Positions 1 to 6,528 of a DNA stretch of 9,441 bases are shown piece after piece. Source of the stretch: Lachnospiraceae bacterium UBA1066 (GTDB lineage Bacteria; Bacillota; Clostridia; Lachnospirales; Lachnospiraceae); assembly GCA_002316215.1 (NCBI GenBank), contig DCDB01000267.1, positions 1 to 9,441 of the forward strand. Reading direction: 5' to 3'. The stretch's first letter is position 1, and every line of letters begins with the position of its first letter. A program made the translations under genes and the position numbers. The notes beneath the pieces were generated by a model that saw only the letters and a list, made by a program, of their open reading frames with translations, was not told where the DNA came from and did no database searches.

Positions 1-2
1 AT

Positions 3-125
3 CCGGATCTGATCCGGGGCAGCAGGATCGTTGACACCCGGATGTGGCCCGGGGCGGCAGATACGGTGCAAAAGATGCGATGGGAATTCACGGGAGGTGG
101 ATACATATGTGGGTTTATGCCGTAA
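3..125 (+). CDS. Possible C-terminal end of an upstream gene (partial)
   Basis: This frame is open from the left edge to a TAA at 123-125 and codes for about 40 residues ending in CGFMP. Up to about position 90 its third codon positions are mostly G or C, as in the coding regions nearby, while the other two frames stop at about 12 and 34. If real, it overlaps the next gene's chosen start (107) by 19 bases, which would fit translational coupling in a tad operon. The residues match no family I recognise, and the last dozen codons lose the G/C bias, so the true upstream stop could instead be at 32-34 in another frame. Confidence 0.25.
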   Translation, partial: PDLIRGSRIVDTRMWPGAADTVQKMRWEFTGGGYICGFMP

Positions 126-1960
126 TTCCGGCAGTTTATCTGGTTCTTTTCTTTTTTGCTAAGGGCCTCTTCATGGCCGCCGCCCGCTTTCTGAACCGAA
201 ATGTCTTAAGACGCTTCGGGATTCCGGATGAAAAGCTGCGCATTGCCCTGATGATTGTTTTTGCAGCAAATGCGCTCGGCTGCCTTCTTTCTTGTTCCGA
301 CCGCTTAAATGATACGGTCGCTCAGGGCTATCTTCTTCGCGGCGGCTACGGAACCGAAACCTATACGGAAAGCCTGAATCTTACTTTAGGCGGCGAGGCA
401 GCCGCCGGCGGAAGCACGGCATCGGAAAGCATAGCATCAGAAAGCATAGCATCAGAAAGTATAGCATCGGAAAGCATAGTATCAGAAAGCATAGCATCAG
501 AAAGCACGGTTTCGGAAAATACGGCTTCGGAAAACCTGGTTTCGGAAAGCACGGTTTCGGGAAATCCGGCTTCAGAAAGTGAGGCGCCTTATGAAGGAAC
601 GCCGCGGCATACGACCATTGGGGTCGATGTCGCAGCCAGAGCTTACCGTCAATCAGAGATCGAAGCGATGCTCTCCGAAGCCGCGGAGGCTCTTCCCGGG
701 CTTGCTTTCGGGGAAATGAATCCCTCCCACATCGACCGGGACGTGAACTTTGTTTCTTCGGTCGAAAACCTTCCGGTAAAAATTTTCTGGATGACCGATA
801 CGCCGGATGTTCTTGACTGGGACGGTAAAATCTGTGACGGGATATCCGCGGACGGCACACCGGTCATCCTGACGGCCGAAATTTCTTACGAAGGCCGGGA
901 AGATGCTTTTACCGGGACAGCGAATGCCGGCGAAAGCAGGACAGCATCCGAAGAATCACAGGCATCCGGGGAATCCGATACCTCTGAAAAATCGGATATA
1001 TCCGAAAATTCGGAAGCATCCGGCCTCCCGGTCTCTGCCGATCATGCAGCCGACATTTCGGATCCGAATGCCTGGAAAATGAAAGAACTGTCTTTCACGG
1101 TCACCGTTTTCCCGAAAAGGCTGACGGCGGATGAGCAGCTTGCAAAAAATGCAGCCGGCGCCCTGGAAAAATCAAACGATCCGACGGATGAAAAGCTTTA
1201 CCTTCCTGCCGAAATCGGCGGGGAAAAAGCTGTCTGGTCACGGAAAACTTCGGACAGCGGCCGAATTTTTCCGGTGCTCGGGCTCCTCTTTGCCGTGCTC
1301 TTCATTTTCGCGGGGTTTCGGAATAAACAGAAAGAACAGGAGGTAAGAAAGGCAAGGCTTTTGCTCGACTACCCGAATGTCATCAGTAAGCTGGTACTGC
1401 TTCTTAATGCCGGCATGAGCATGCGTCAGGCATTTTATAAAATGTCCGGAGACTACAAGAAATCCGCAGGGGAAAGCAATGGATTTCGAAGCGCCGGAGC
1501 GAATCCCGGAAAAAACAGCGTTCCGCCGGGGTTTGCAAGTAAGACTTCGCCTGGCACAAAGTCCGGATTTATACGGAAGACCGTAACGGGCCGGTATTCC
1601 GGAAGTAAAAAAAAGCAGAAGAAAGAAATCTGCCTTCACCCGGGCTTTGAAGAGATCAGCCTGACCTGCGCCGAGATGGAGAAGGGAATCTCTGAGCTGG
1701 AGGCCTATGAGCACCTCGGCAGCCGCACCGATGCCGTAAAATACAAGACCCTGGCGACTCTCCTGACCCAGAACCTCCGGAAGGGCAGCAGGGAGCTCGT
1801 GAATCTTCTGGAACAAGAGGCCGCAGATGCTTTCGAGGAACGTAAAAAGCAGGCCCGTATCCTTGGAGAAGAAGCCGGGACAAAGCTTCTCTTTCCGATG
1901 ATCCTTATGCTGGGCGTTGTCATGGCCATCCTTATGGTACCTGCATTTGTGCAATTTTAA
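107..1960 (+). CDS. TadC-like type II secretion system F (T2SSF) family protein with extracytoplasmic Ig-like domain
   Basis: Likely an inner-membrane platform protein of a Tad/type IV pilus or T2SS-like assembly machine. ATG 107 is chosen because GGGAGGTGG lies 6 bases upstream; an in-frame GTG at 44 has no such site. In the 617-residue product, membrane segments are seen at about 3-27, 45-63, 387-405 and 593-615. Between the second and third lies an outside region: a Ser/Glu pentapeptide repeat (105-158), then a domain like the atrophied bacterial Ig family (about 213-336: KIFWMTDTPDVLDWDGKI ... LTAEISYEG ... FTVTVFP), followed by LPAEIGGEKAVW. The T2SSF core (about 410-617) is cytoplasmic, with LLLNAGMSMRQAF and GTKLLFPMILMLG. 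Three low-complexity stretches interrupt these domains: 105-158, about 271-324 (Ser/Glu-rich) and about 453-507 (basic, Ser/Gly-rich). The pilus ATPase and pilins would be expected upstream, outside the window. Family assignment is firm; the pilus role is inferred from the family. Confidence 0.8.
   Translation: MWVYAVIPAVYLVLFFFAKGLFMAAARFLNRNVLRRFGIPDEKLRIALMIVFAANALGCLLSCSDRLNDTVAQGYLLRGGYGTETYTESLNLTLGGEAAAGGSTASESIASESIASESIASESIVSESIASESTVSENTASENLVSESTVSGNPASESEAPYEGTPRHTTIGVDVAARAYRQSEIEAMLSEAAEALPGLAFGEMNPSHIDRDVNFVSSVENLPVKIFWMTDTPDVLDWDGKICDGISADGTPVILTAEISYEGREDAFTGTANAGESRTASEESQASGESDTSEKSDISENSEASGLPVSADHAADISDPNAWKMKELSFTVTVFPKRLTADEQLAKNAAGALEKSNDPTDEKLYLPAEIGGEKAVWSRKTSDSGRIFPVLGLLFAVLFIFAGFRNKQKEQEVRKARLLLDYPNVISKLVLLLNAGMSMRQAFYKMSGDYKKSAGESNGFRSAGANPGKNSVPPGFASKTSPGTKSGFIRKTVTGRYSGSKKKQKKEICLHPGFEEISLTCAEMEKGISELEAYEHLGSRTDAVKYKTLATLLTQNLRKGSRELVNLLEQEAADAFEERKKQARILGEEAGTKLLFPMILMLGVVMAILMVPAFVQF
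419..580 (+). repeat. 15-bp tandem repeat coding for Ser/Glu pentapeptides
   Basis: About 10.8 copies of a 15-base unit (typical copy GCATCAGAAAGCATA) lie inside the T2SSF gene and code for [A/V]SE[S/N][I/T/L] pentapeptides. The first six copies are nearly identical in DNA and the later ones have drifted (VSENT, ASENL, VSGNP). Since 15 is a multiple of three, copy-number change would alter length without breaking the frame. The minus-strand reading frames here are by-products of this repeat. Confidence 0.9.
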
Positions 1961-1994
1961 AAAACAGCGGCATTTATTTCTTTGAATATAAGCA

Positions 1995-2023
1995 TTGTGA
2001 TTTGTAAAACTTTGGTATATACT
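1995..2023 (+). promoter_or_regulatory. Promoter of the toxin-antitoxin operon
   Basis: A -35 box TTGTGA (1995-2000) and a -10 box TATACT (2018-2023) are separated by exactly 17 bases. The predicted start of transcription near 2030 leaves a short leader before the antitoxin ATG at 2052. The -10 box lies inside the inverted-repeat operator. Confidence 0.6.
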
Positions 2024-2033
2024 TAGTATATAC
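2015..2033. promoter_or_regulatory. Double GTATATAC operator, probable antitoxin autoregulation site
   Basis: Two copies of the self-complementary octamer GTATATAC (2015-2022 and 2026-2033) are separated by TTA. They cover the -10 box and probably the transcription start. MazE/AbrB-type antitoxins, alone or with toxin, commonly repress their own promoter through such palindromes. The binding itself is inferred; the repeat is seen directly. Confidence 0.6.
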
Positions 2034-2051
2034 GCAAGAGGAGGAAATATT

Positions 2052-2294
2052 ATGCAGACACAGGTAAAGGCCTGGGGAAACGGCCAGGGCATAAGATTTT
2101 CAAAAGAATTTTTAAATACAGCAGGAATTCATGTCAATGACTATCTTAATCTGAGTATAGAAAACGGCAATATAGTTTTATCAAAAGTTATGAAACACAG
2201 AACATTGGAGGAGAGAACAGCAGAATTCCGCGGACAGCTGGGTCCCTATGAAGAGTTTGACTGGGGAGAAGCAGAGGGAAGGGAACGCTGGTAA
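2052..2294 (+). CDS. MazE-like antitoxin, AbrB/MazE/SpoVT DNA-binding fold
   Basis: This 80-residue protein is the probable antitoxin of the pair. Residues 1-45 (QVKAWGNGQGIRFSKEFLNTAGI ... NLSIENGNIVLSK) have the swapped-hairpin AbrB/MazE pattern: the W-GNGQGIR-S-K motif, a short helix, then a strand ending in IVLSK. The tail (about 47-80) is charged and ends EEFDWGEAEGRERW, typical of the flexible part that wraps the toxin and blocks its active site. GAGGAGGAA sits a few bases before ATG 2052. The toxin gene follows after 3 bases, so the two are surely co-transcribed. The operator over the promoter suggests autorepression. Confidence 0.85.
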   Translation: MQTQVKAWGNGQGIRFSKEFLNTAGIHVNDYLNLSIENGNIVLSKVMKHRTLEERTAEFRGQLGPYEEFDWGEAEGRERW

Positions 2295-2297
2295 AGT

Positions 2298-2612
2298 ATG
2301 GATGGAATAGAGCAGGGTGAAATCCTGTCTGTAGAACGAATAAGTACGCCTGTTCTTGCGGTGAGTAAAAAATTTTTTAACAGAACCGAGCAAATTATTG
2401 CGTGCCCGGTTTTAAAGAATGCATCTTCTGATCCTCTGCATATCCTAATACGGACAAAGGAAATGCAGGGAGTGGTTTTGTGTGAGCAGGTGAGGATTTT
2501 GGATCTGCACGTCCGTGGGTATAAAAAGATAGATGAGTTAAGGCCGGAAGACATCATGAATGTTGCAGACGCCATACAAAGTATTTTTGATTATTATCCC
2601 TTTGGAAAATAA
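2298..2612 (+). CDS. PemK/MazF-family toxin, compact variant
   Basis: This 104-residue protein resembles the MazF/PemK/CcdB-fold toxins, most of which are ribosome-independent mRNA endonucleases. Supporting matches are the opening QGEIL, PVLAVSKKFFNRTEQIIACPVL (15-40 region, matching RPxLVxSxxxFN...xxxCPxT) and GVVLCEQVRILDL (58-70), followed by a C-terminal helix DIMNVADAIQSIFDYY. It starts 3 bases after the antitoxin stop, with GGGAAGGGAA in the antitoxin's last codons as ribosome site. Compared with classical MazF the loop between strands 1 and 2 (the GSEQxGxRP stretch) is about nine residues shorter. The catalytic Arg before Pro is Thr17, and the usual Thr after CPI/CPL is Leu39. It may therefore act differently or need other residues. 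Family placement is good; RNase activity is unproven. Confidence 0.75.
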   Translation: MDGIEQGEILSVERISTPVLAVSKKFFNRTEQIIACPVLKNASSDPLHILIRTKEMQGVVLCEQVRILDLHVRGYKKIDELRPEDIMNVADAIQSIFDYYPFGK

Positions 2613-2636
2613 AGATTCTTAAATGAGGTTTTTACT

Positions 2637-2680
2637 GCGGTCAGCTCCGGTATTCGCCCGGGGACTGACCGTATTTTTGT
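2637..2680 (+). terminator. Hairpin terminator of the toxin-antitoxin operon, overlapping the end of araC-type gene
   Basis: CGGTCAG (2638-2644) pairs perfectly with CTGACCG (2665-2671), with a second short CCGG/CCGG stem inside, and is followed by TATTTTTGT. The hairpin serves the plus strand. Its left arm contains the stop codon of the convergent regulator gene, so it overlaps that coding sequence. Confidence 0.55.
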
Positions 2681-3666
2681 GTAAAATGCCGGAAAAAGAA
2701 GGTCATATTTGTGTAGCCGCACTGACCGGCAATTTCATGTACCGAAAGCTTTGAAGCACGAAGCAAATAGGCTGCTTTTTTCATCCGGACATCCTCCAGG
2801 ATGGACTGAAAACTCTGCCCTGTTTTACTGTGGATAAGATTTCCCAGATATTTCGGATTAAAGTGGAATTGCGCAGCCAGAGTATCAAGTGAGCAGCCGG
2901 AAGGATGTGTTTCAATATAATTGAGAATGGCAACGATGTCCGCATGGGTATTCATTTTCATAAGTGAGGAAGTCGAGCGGACGAGAAGAGCGAAGAAAAT
3001 CCGCATATAGTTTTCCACGAGTACACCGCTTGTGGGACTGGGGTCAAGATATTCACAGTAAATATCCTCAAACAGGTTCCGCATTTTTTCATCTTCTTCA
3101 AAGCCTGAAATAAGATAAGTAAAATCAGAAGATTGTCCGGTAATTACCCGAATCAGGAAATCGATCACCGGCCCGTTGCCTGTAAGCCCATAGAGAAGGT
3201 TGGCATTCAGAAACTCCTGCTCAATCTGAAATCCTATGACAATGTCGTCCATGCTTCCGAAGGTCAGGGAATGGACAATACCGCTGTTCATGAAAATAAG
3301 CTGTCCCTCCTGAAGGATCAGATGCCGCCTGTCCGGAAAGTCAATCTGCAGTTTTCCATGATAAACATAGTTCACACTGATGAATTCTGTCTGATGAAAC
3401 GGGATTACGGAATAACGGGAATGCAGAACCGTCCGGAGATGATCTTCCAGTTTCGGAAGAGAACGGGGCGCGTGGATGCTGTCTGCATCTGATCCCTGAA
3501 GAAGGGCCATATTTTCATTATCGAAAATGTAATTCCCGCTGGAGTCGTGCTTCCAATCCCTATTTGTCCGATTGAATAAACGGCCTGTTTCCATGAAGGT
3601 CTTTTCTTTTAGTTTTTCAAAATCCGTGAGTGGAAAAATGATATTCCGAAACTGTGCCCGATCCAT
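2641..3666 (-). CDS. AraC-family transcriptional regulator with N-terminal cupin-like domain
   Basis: This 341-residue protein has the two-part layout of AraC-type sugar regulators. A sensor region (about 80-150: YVYHGKLQIDF ... HLILQEGQLIFMNSGIVHSL) has the beta-barrel ligand-pocket pattern. The C-terminal double helix-turn-helix (about 244-341) shows SLDTLAAQFHFNPKYLGNLIHSKTG, then SVHEIAGQCGYTNMTFFFRHFTQKYGQSPGEYR, the signature second HTH. On the minus strand GGAAAGGGA lies about 9 bases before the ATG. The gene is transcribed away from the hydrolase and symporter genes, across a 241-base spacer, so it probably activates them in response to their substrate. No inducer can be read from the sequence. 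Length is normal for the family, with a somewhat long N-terminal part. Confidence 0.88.
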   Translation of the reverse strand: MDRAQFRNIIFPLTDFEKLKEKTFMETGRLFNRTNRDWKHDSSGNYIFDNENMALLQGSDADSIHAPRSLPKLEDHLRTVLHSRYSVIPFHQTEFISVNYVYHGKLQIDFPDRRHLILQEGQLIFMNSGIVHSLTFGSMDDIVIGFQIEQEFLNANLLYGLTGNGPVIDFLIRVITGQSSDFTYLISGFEEDEKMRNLFEDIYCEYLDPSPTSGVLVENYMRIFFALLVRSTSSLMKMNTHADIVAILNYIETHPSGCSLDTLAAQFHFNPKYLGNLIHSKTGQSFQSILEDVRMKKAAYLLRASKLSVHEIAGQCGYTNMTFFFRHFTQKYGQSPGEYRS

Positions 3667-3782
3667 TTAGCGCTTATCCCTTTCCGGCCTTTGCTGTTGA
3701 TCGCAGTCTTTTTATTATTCTGATAGGATGCGGTTTATAAAATTATGTAGAAATATGTTACTCAAATAATAGCATTCTGACA

Positions 3783-3811
3783 TTTCAAAGACAAGAAGAA
3801 AAAGATATATT
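3783..3811 (+). promoter_or_regulatory. Weak candidate promoter for the hydrolase-symporter operon
   Basis: TTTCAA (3783-3788) and TATATT (3806-3811) are 17 bases apart. The -35 box is poor, as expected for a promoter needing an AraC-type activator. The rest of the 241-base spacer (3667-3907) is AT-rich with no other clear element. Confidence 0.3.
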
Positions 3812-3907
3812 AAAAACAGCTTAAGAAAAGTGCTTATAAGAAAACAGCAGCCCGAACCATCCATGGTAAGATCCGGAGCGCTGCAGGAAAAAAGAAAGGA
3901 GAGGTCT

Positions 3908-4741
3908 TTGGCACAGTATATTTTTAAAACAGAAAAAGTCACAGACAGAATTACGCGTATTTATGCGGTTTCTTCAGAAAGAATGTATCTGGTGGAAGGA
4001 AATGAGAAAGCAGCGCTTCTGGATACCGGAAGCGGCATCGGAAGTATCCGGCCCGTTATTGAGCAGCTGACGAAAAAACCGCTGACTGTACTTCTTACCC
4101 ACGGACATGTGGATCATGCCATGGGGGCATCGGAATTTCCTTCTGATACGGTATATATCAATCAGGAAGACGCTTACATTTATAAAGAGCATTGCACCTA
4201 TGAATTTCGGAAACACGGCATATGCCTGATTGAAAAAGACGGCAGGGTAAAAGGTGAGGTAACAGAAGCTGATTTCACGCCGATTGTGCCTGTAGAGCGG
4301 TACCATGATTTAAAGGAAGGCGCAGACTTCGATCTAGGAGGGATTTCCATTGAAGCGTTTGCCTGCCCGGGACATACGAGAGGAAGTCTTGTTTTCCTGA
4401 TGCCGGAAGAACGCATGATTCTTCTTGGGGACGCCTGCAACAGCTTTACTTTTATGTTCGAGGATTATTCCACAAGCATTGAAATGTATAAAAAGAGCCT
4501 GATTTTGCTGCGGGAAAAACTCAAAGAGAAATATGATACTGTTCTTGCTTCGCATGGGGACGGAAAAAGCAGTCCGGAAATTATTGACGATAATATCCGG
4601 CTTTGTGAAAAGATCATGGGCGGCACCTCGGATCGGGTTCCGATGGAATTCCGGGGGTATCACGGTTTGATTGCGGATAAAGAGGCAGCGCCTGGGAGAG
4701 GAAATATCGTTTTTAATCCGGAGCATATCTTCGGTAAATGA
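3908..4741 (+). CDS. Metallo-beta-lactamase (MBL)-fold metal-dependent hydrolase
   Basis: This cytoplasmic MBL-fold enzyme probably uses two metal ions. Numbered from the TTG start (277 residues), the full ligand set is present: HGHVDH (65-70), His156 in CPGHTRGS, Asp175 in LLGDAC and His216 in ASHGDG. I chose TTG 3908 because AAAGGAG lies 5 bases upstream; the in-frame GTG 3830 and ATG 3863 have no ribosome site and would add residues unlike the family. The fold covers hydrolases of thioesters, lactones, phosphodiesters and other esters, so the substrate is unknown. The C-terminal tail (about 240-277) is outside the core fold. It sits 73 bases before the sugar symporter, probably in one operon, so action on an imported compound or metabolite is likely. 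Confidence 0.85.
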   Translation: MAQYIFKTEKVTDRITRIYAVSSERMYLVEGNEKAALLDTGSGIGSIRPVIEQLTKKPLTVLLTHGHVDHAMGASEFPSDTVYINQEDAYIYKEHCTYEFRKHGICLIEKDGRVKGEVTEADFTPIVPVERYHDLKEGADFDLGGISIEAFACPGHTRGSLVFLMPEERMILLGDACNSFTFMFEDYSTSIEMYKKSLILLREKLKEKYDTVLASHGDGKSSPEIIDDNIRLCEKIMGGTSDRVPMEFRGYHGLIADKEAAPGRGNIVFNPEHIFGK

Positions 4742-4814
4742 ACCGGGCATTAAGAAGCTTAATCAGAAATTTGAAGAAAAACTATGATTGTTTCATATGA
4801 GGAGGATATATTTT

Positions 4815-6176
4815 ATGAACGAAAAAGTCAACAGCAGTCTTGCAAAGGTGCCGATCAGGGAAAAGGCAAGCTATGGAATCGCATCTGCGGGCGGCAATAT
4901 TATTACACAGATTTTGGGCATGTTTCTGACATCTTATCTGACGGATTCTGTCGGTGTAGCAGTGGCGGCCGTAGGAACCATGATGCTTTTTGCGAGAATT
5001 TTTGATGGTATTACCGACGTCATTATGGGCGGCATTATTGATAAAACAAAGACAAAAGTAGGTAAAGCGAGACCGTGGCTTTTAGTCAGCGCACCGCTGA
5101 TCTGCCTGGGGCTGATAATAACTTTCAGTGCAAATTCGGGCTGGAGCGACGGCGGAAAGCTTGTGTACAGCTACCTGACTTATATTTTCCTGAACTGTAT
5201 TGCATTTACCATGTTCATGGTCAGCCACACCGCCATGCTTTCCCGTATTTCCTTAAACGGAAATGAACGTCAGAAGATGGCTTCTTTAAACCAGATCCTG
5301 AACCAGATTGGTGCACTCGCGGTCACGACTTTTATGGTGGTGCTGGTCCAGAAGTTCGGCTGGCAGATGACAGCTGTTATTTACGGCGTTATCACTATGA
5401 TCTGCATTCTTATCGGATTTTTCTTTACCAGAGAGCATATCGATGCATCTGAAGACGGAGAAGTGCATGTAAAGAATGTTCCCCTGAAGGTGGCATTGCC
5501 TGCCATGCTGAAAAATAAATATTTTTTCCTGCTAACCGGAATGTTTATCCTGATTCTGATGCAGGCAGCAGGACCCGGAAGTATGACCTATTATTATTGC
5601 AACAATGTTGTCGGAAATCTCGGGCTCCTTTCCTTCATCAGTGCCTGCGGCATCGTGCCTTCCATTATTGCCAACCTCTTTATCCCGTCGCTGGCGCAGA
5701 AATTCGGAAGAAGAAATCTTTTGATTATCGGAGCTCTCGGAAATGCCTTTGGCTTTCTGCTTTGCGGATTGTTCAGCAATGTGCTGGTGCTGGTTTATAT
5801 TGGCTGCCTGATTAAAGGCTTTTCCGTCGGCTTCCTTTTTGCCTGCGGATTTGCAATGGCTTCCGACGTCGTGGACTATGGAGAATGGAAAACCGGTATC
5901 CGTTCCGAAGGGCTTATTAACAGCTGTGTCAGTTTTGGCCAGAAAGTCGGCCTCGGCCTTGGACCCGCCATTGCAACCTGGATTATGGCAATGGGCGGTT
6001 ATGACGGAACGGCCGCAACGCAGAGTGCATCGGCAATAGCTTCCATACGCTTCGGTTTCGGATATTACGGCATGATCCTTTCTCTTGGAATTGCAGTTAT
6101 TGCATTTTTCATGGATTTGGATAAAAACGGGAAAGAAATTGCAGAAACACTTGCTGCGAACCATGCGAAACAGTAA
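4815..6176 (+). CDS. GPH-family (MelB-like) sugar/glycoside:cation symporter, MFS superfamily
   Basis: This 453-residue membrane protein has about 12 predicted helices and imports a glycoside, pentoside or hexuronide with Na+ or H+. Diagnostic of the glycoside-pentoside-hexuronide family are REKASYG near the N-terminus, RIFDGITDVIMGGIIDKT followed by KVGKARPWLL (about 61-90), and DVVDYGEWKTGIRSEGL in the second half. Asp64 and Asp68 match the cation-site aspartates of MelB. ATG 4815 has GAGGAGGA 8 bases upstream; the in-frame TTG at 4788 lies before that site. The short charged tail has no EIIA-like domain, so no PTS-type control is built in. It is probably co-transcribed with the MBL-fold gene. 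No glycoside hydrolase sits beside it, so the sugar is not identifiable. Confidence 0.9.
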   Translation: MNEKVNSSLAKVPIREKASYGIASAGGNIITQILGMFLTSYLTDSVGVAVAAVGTMMLFARIFDGITDVIMGGIIDKTKTKVGKARPWLLVSAPLICLGLIITFSANSGWSDGGKLVYSYLTYIFLNCIAFTMFMVSHTAMLSRISLNGNERQKMASLNQILNQIGALAVTTFMVVLVQKFGWQMTAVIYGVITMICILIGFFFTREHIDASEDGEVHVKNVPLKVALPAMLKNKYFFLLTGMFILILMQAAGPGSMTYYYCNNVVGNLGLLSFISACGIVPSIIANLFIPSLAQKFGRRNLLIIGALGNAFGFLLCGLFSNVLVLVYIGCLIKGFSVGFLFACGFAMASDVVDYGEWKTGIRSEGLINSCVSFGQKVGLGLGPAIATWIMAMGGYDGTAATQSASAIASIRFGFGYYGMILSLGIAVIAFFMDLDKNGKEIAETLAANHAKQ

Positions 6177-6190
6177 ATCAGCAGTTTTTG

Positions 6191-6251
6191 GATGCTTTCA
6201 GGGCGCGGGGAATTAAAGAGCCGGTACAATCCGAAGCATCATAGGTGCCGG
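6191..6251. other. Interleaved inverted repeats in a gene-free stretch
   Basis: The 352 bases from 6177 to 6528 hold no gene. In its first part GATGCTT (6191-6197) pairs with AAGCATC (6234-6240), while CCGGTAC (6221-6227) pairs with GTGCCGG (6245-6251, one G-U). The arms alternate, so both could form only as a pseudoknot. I recognise no riboswitch family, and chance is a fair explanation. The remainder holds the hairpin and promoter listed separately. Confidence 0.3.
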
Positions 6252-6288
6252 AAAATCCTCCTGATACATACATAAATTTTCGAATAAA

Positions 6289-6336
6289 AGACAATCCCCC
6301 GCTTCCGCATAAAGTGGAAATGGGGGATTGTTATAT
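6289..6336 (+). terminator. Hairpin terminator after the symporter operon
   Basis: ACAATCCCCC (6291-6300) pairs perfectly with GGGGGATTGT (6322-6331), with a TTCC/GGAA stem inside. The following TTATATT is a weak T-tract, so termination may be incomplete or aided by Rho or RNA ends. The A-rich left flank could also let it work for minus-strand transcripts. Confidence 0.6.
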
Positions 6337-6381
6337 TAAGAGATCATCATATAAAAATATTGACAGATAATGTAAGCTTCC

Positions 6382-6410
6382 TTGTGAAAGGCATCCGGCC
6401 ATACTATAAT
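6382..6410 (+). promoter_or_regulatory. Promoter of the alpha/beta hydrolase gene
   Basis: TTGTGA (6382-6387) and a perfect TATAAT (6405-6410) are 17 bases apart. A second TTGACA at 6360-6365 has no -10 box at the right distance. The predicted leader to the ATG at 6529 is about 110 bases, with no structure I recognise. Confidence 0.65.
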
Positions 6411-6528
6411 CGAAATGTGCAATTTTCGTTATTCGGCAGAATAAAGATTAAAGGCTGGAGCTGTATCTTTTTATTTTATGTTTAGCAGCGGGCTTTTGCT
6501 GATTGAGAGCGATTCAGGGAGGGTTATT

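Noticed and set aside
419..580. Possible CRISPR-like array
   Set aside because: Units are directly adjacent with no spacers and keep an open reading frame, so this is a coding tandem repeat.
361..860. Long minus-strand reading frames over the Ser/Glu repeat
   Set aside because: They are repeat shadows rich in Phe/Leu/Pro/Cys with no ribosome site, and the plus-strand frame has clear domains.
1238..2092. 284-codon minus-strand reading frame across the T2SSF end and the antitoxin start
   Set aside because: It runs through a well-supported T2SSF domain, a promoter and another gene. The protein resembles nothing and there is no ribosome site.
3813..3848. Direct repeat AAAACAGC, 28 bases apart, as AraC half-sites
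   Set aside because: Short, A-rich, and not at the usual AraC half-site spacing; chance is likely in this AT-rich spacer.
5532..6164. 210-codon minus-strand reading frame inside the symporter gene
   Set aside because: The plus-strand frame matches a known transporter family throughout, so this is a codon-bias shadow.
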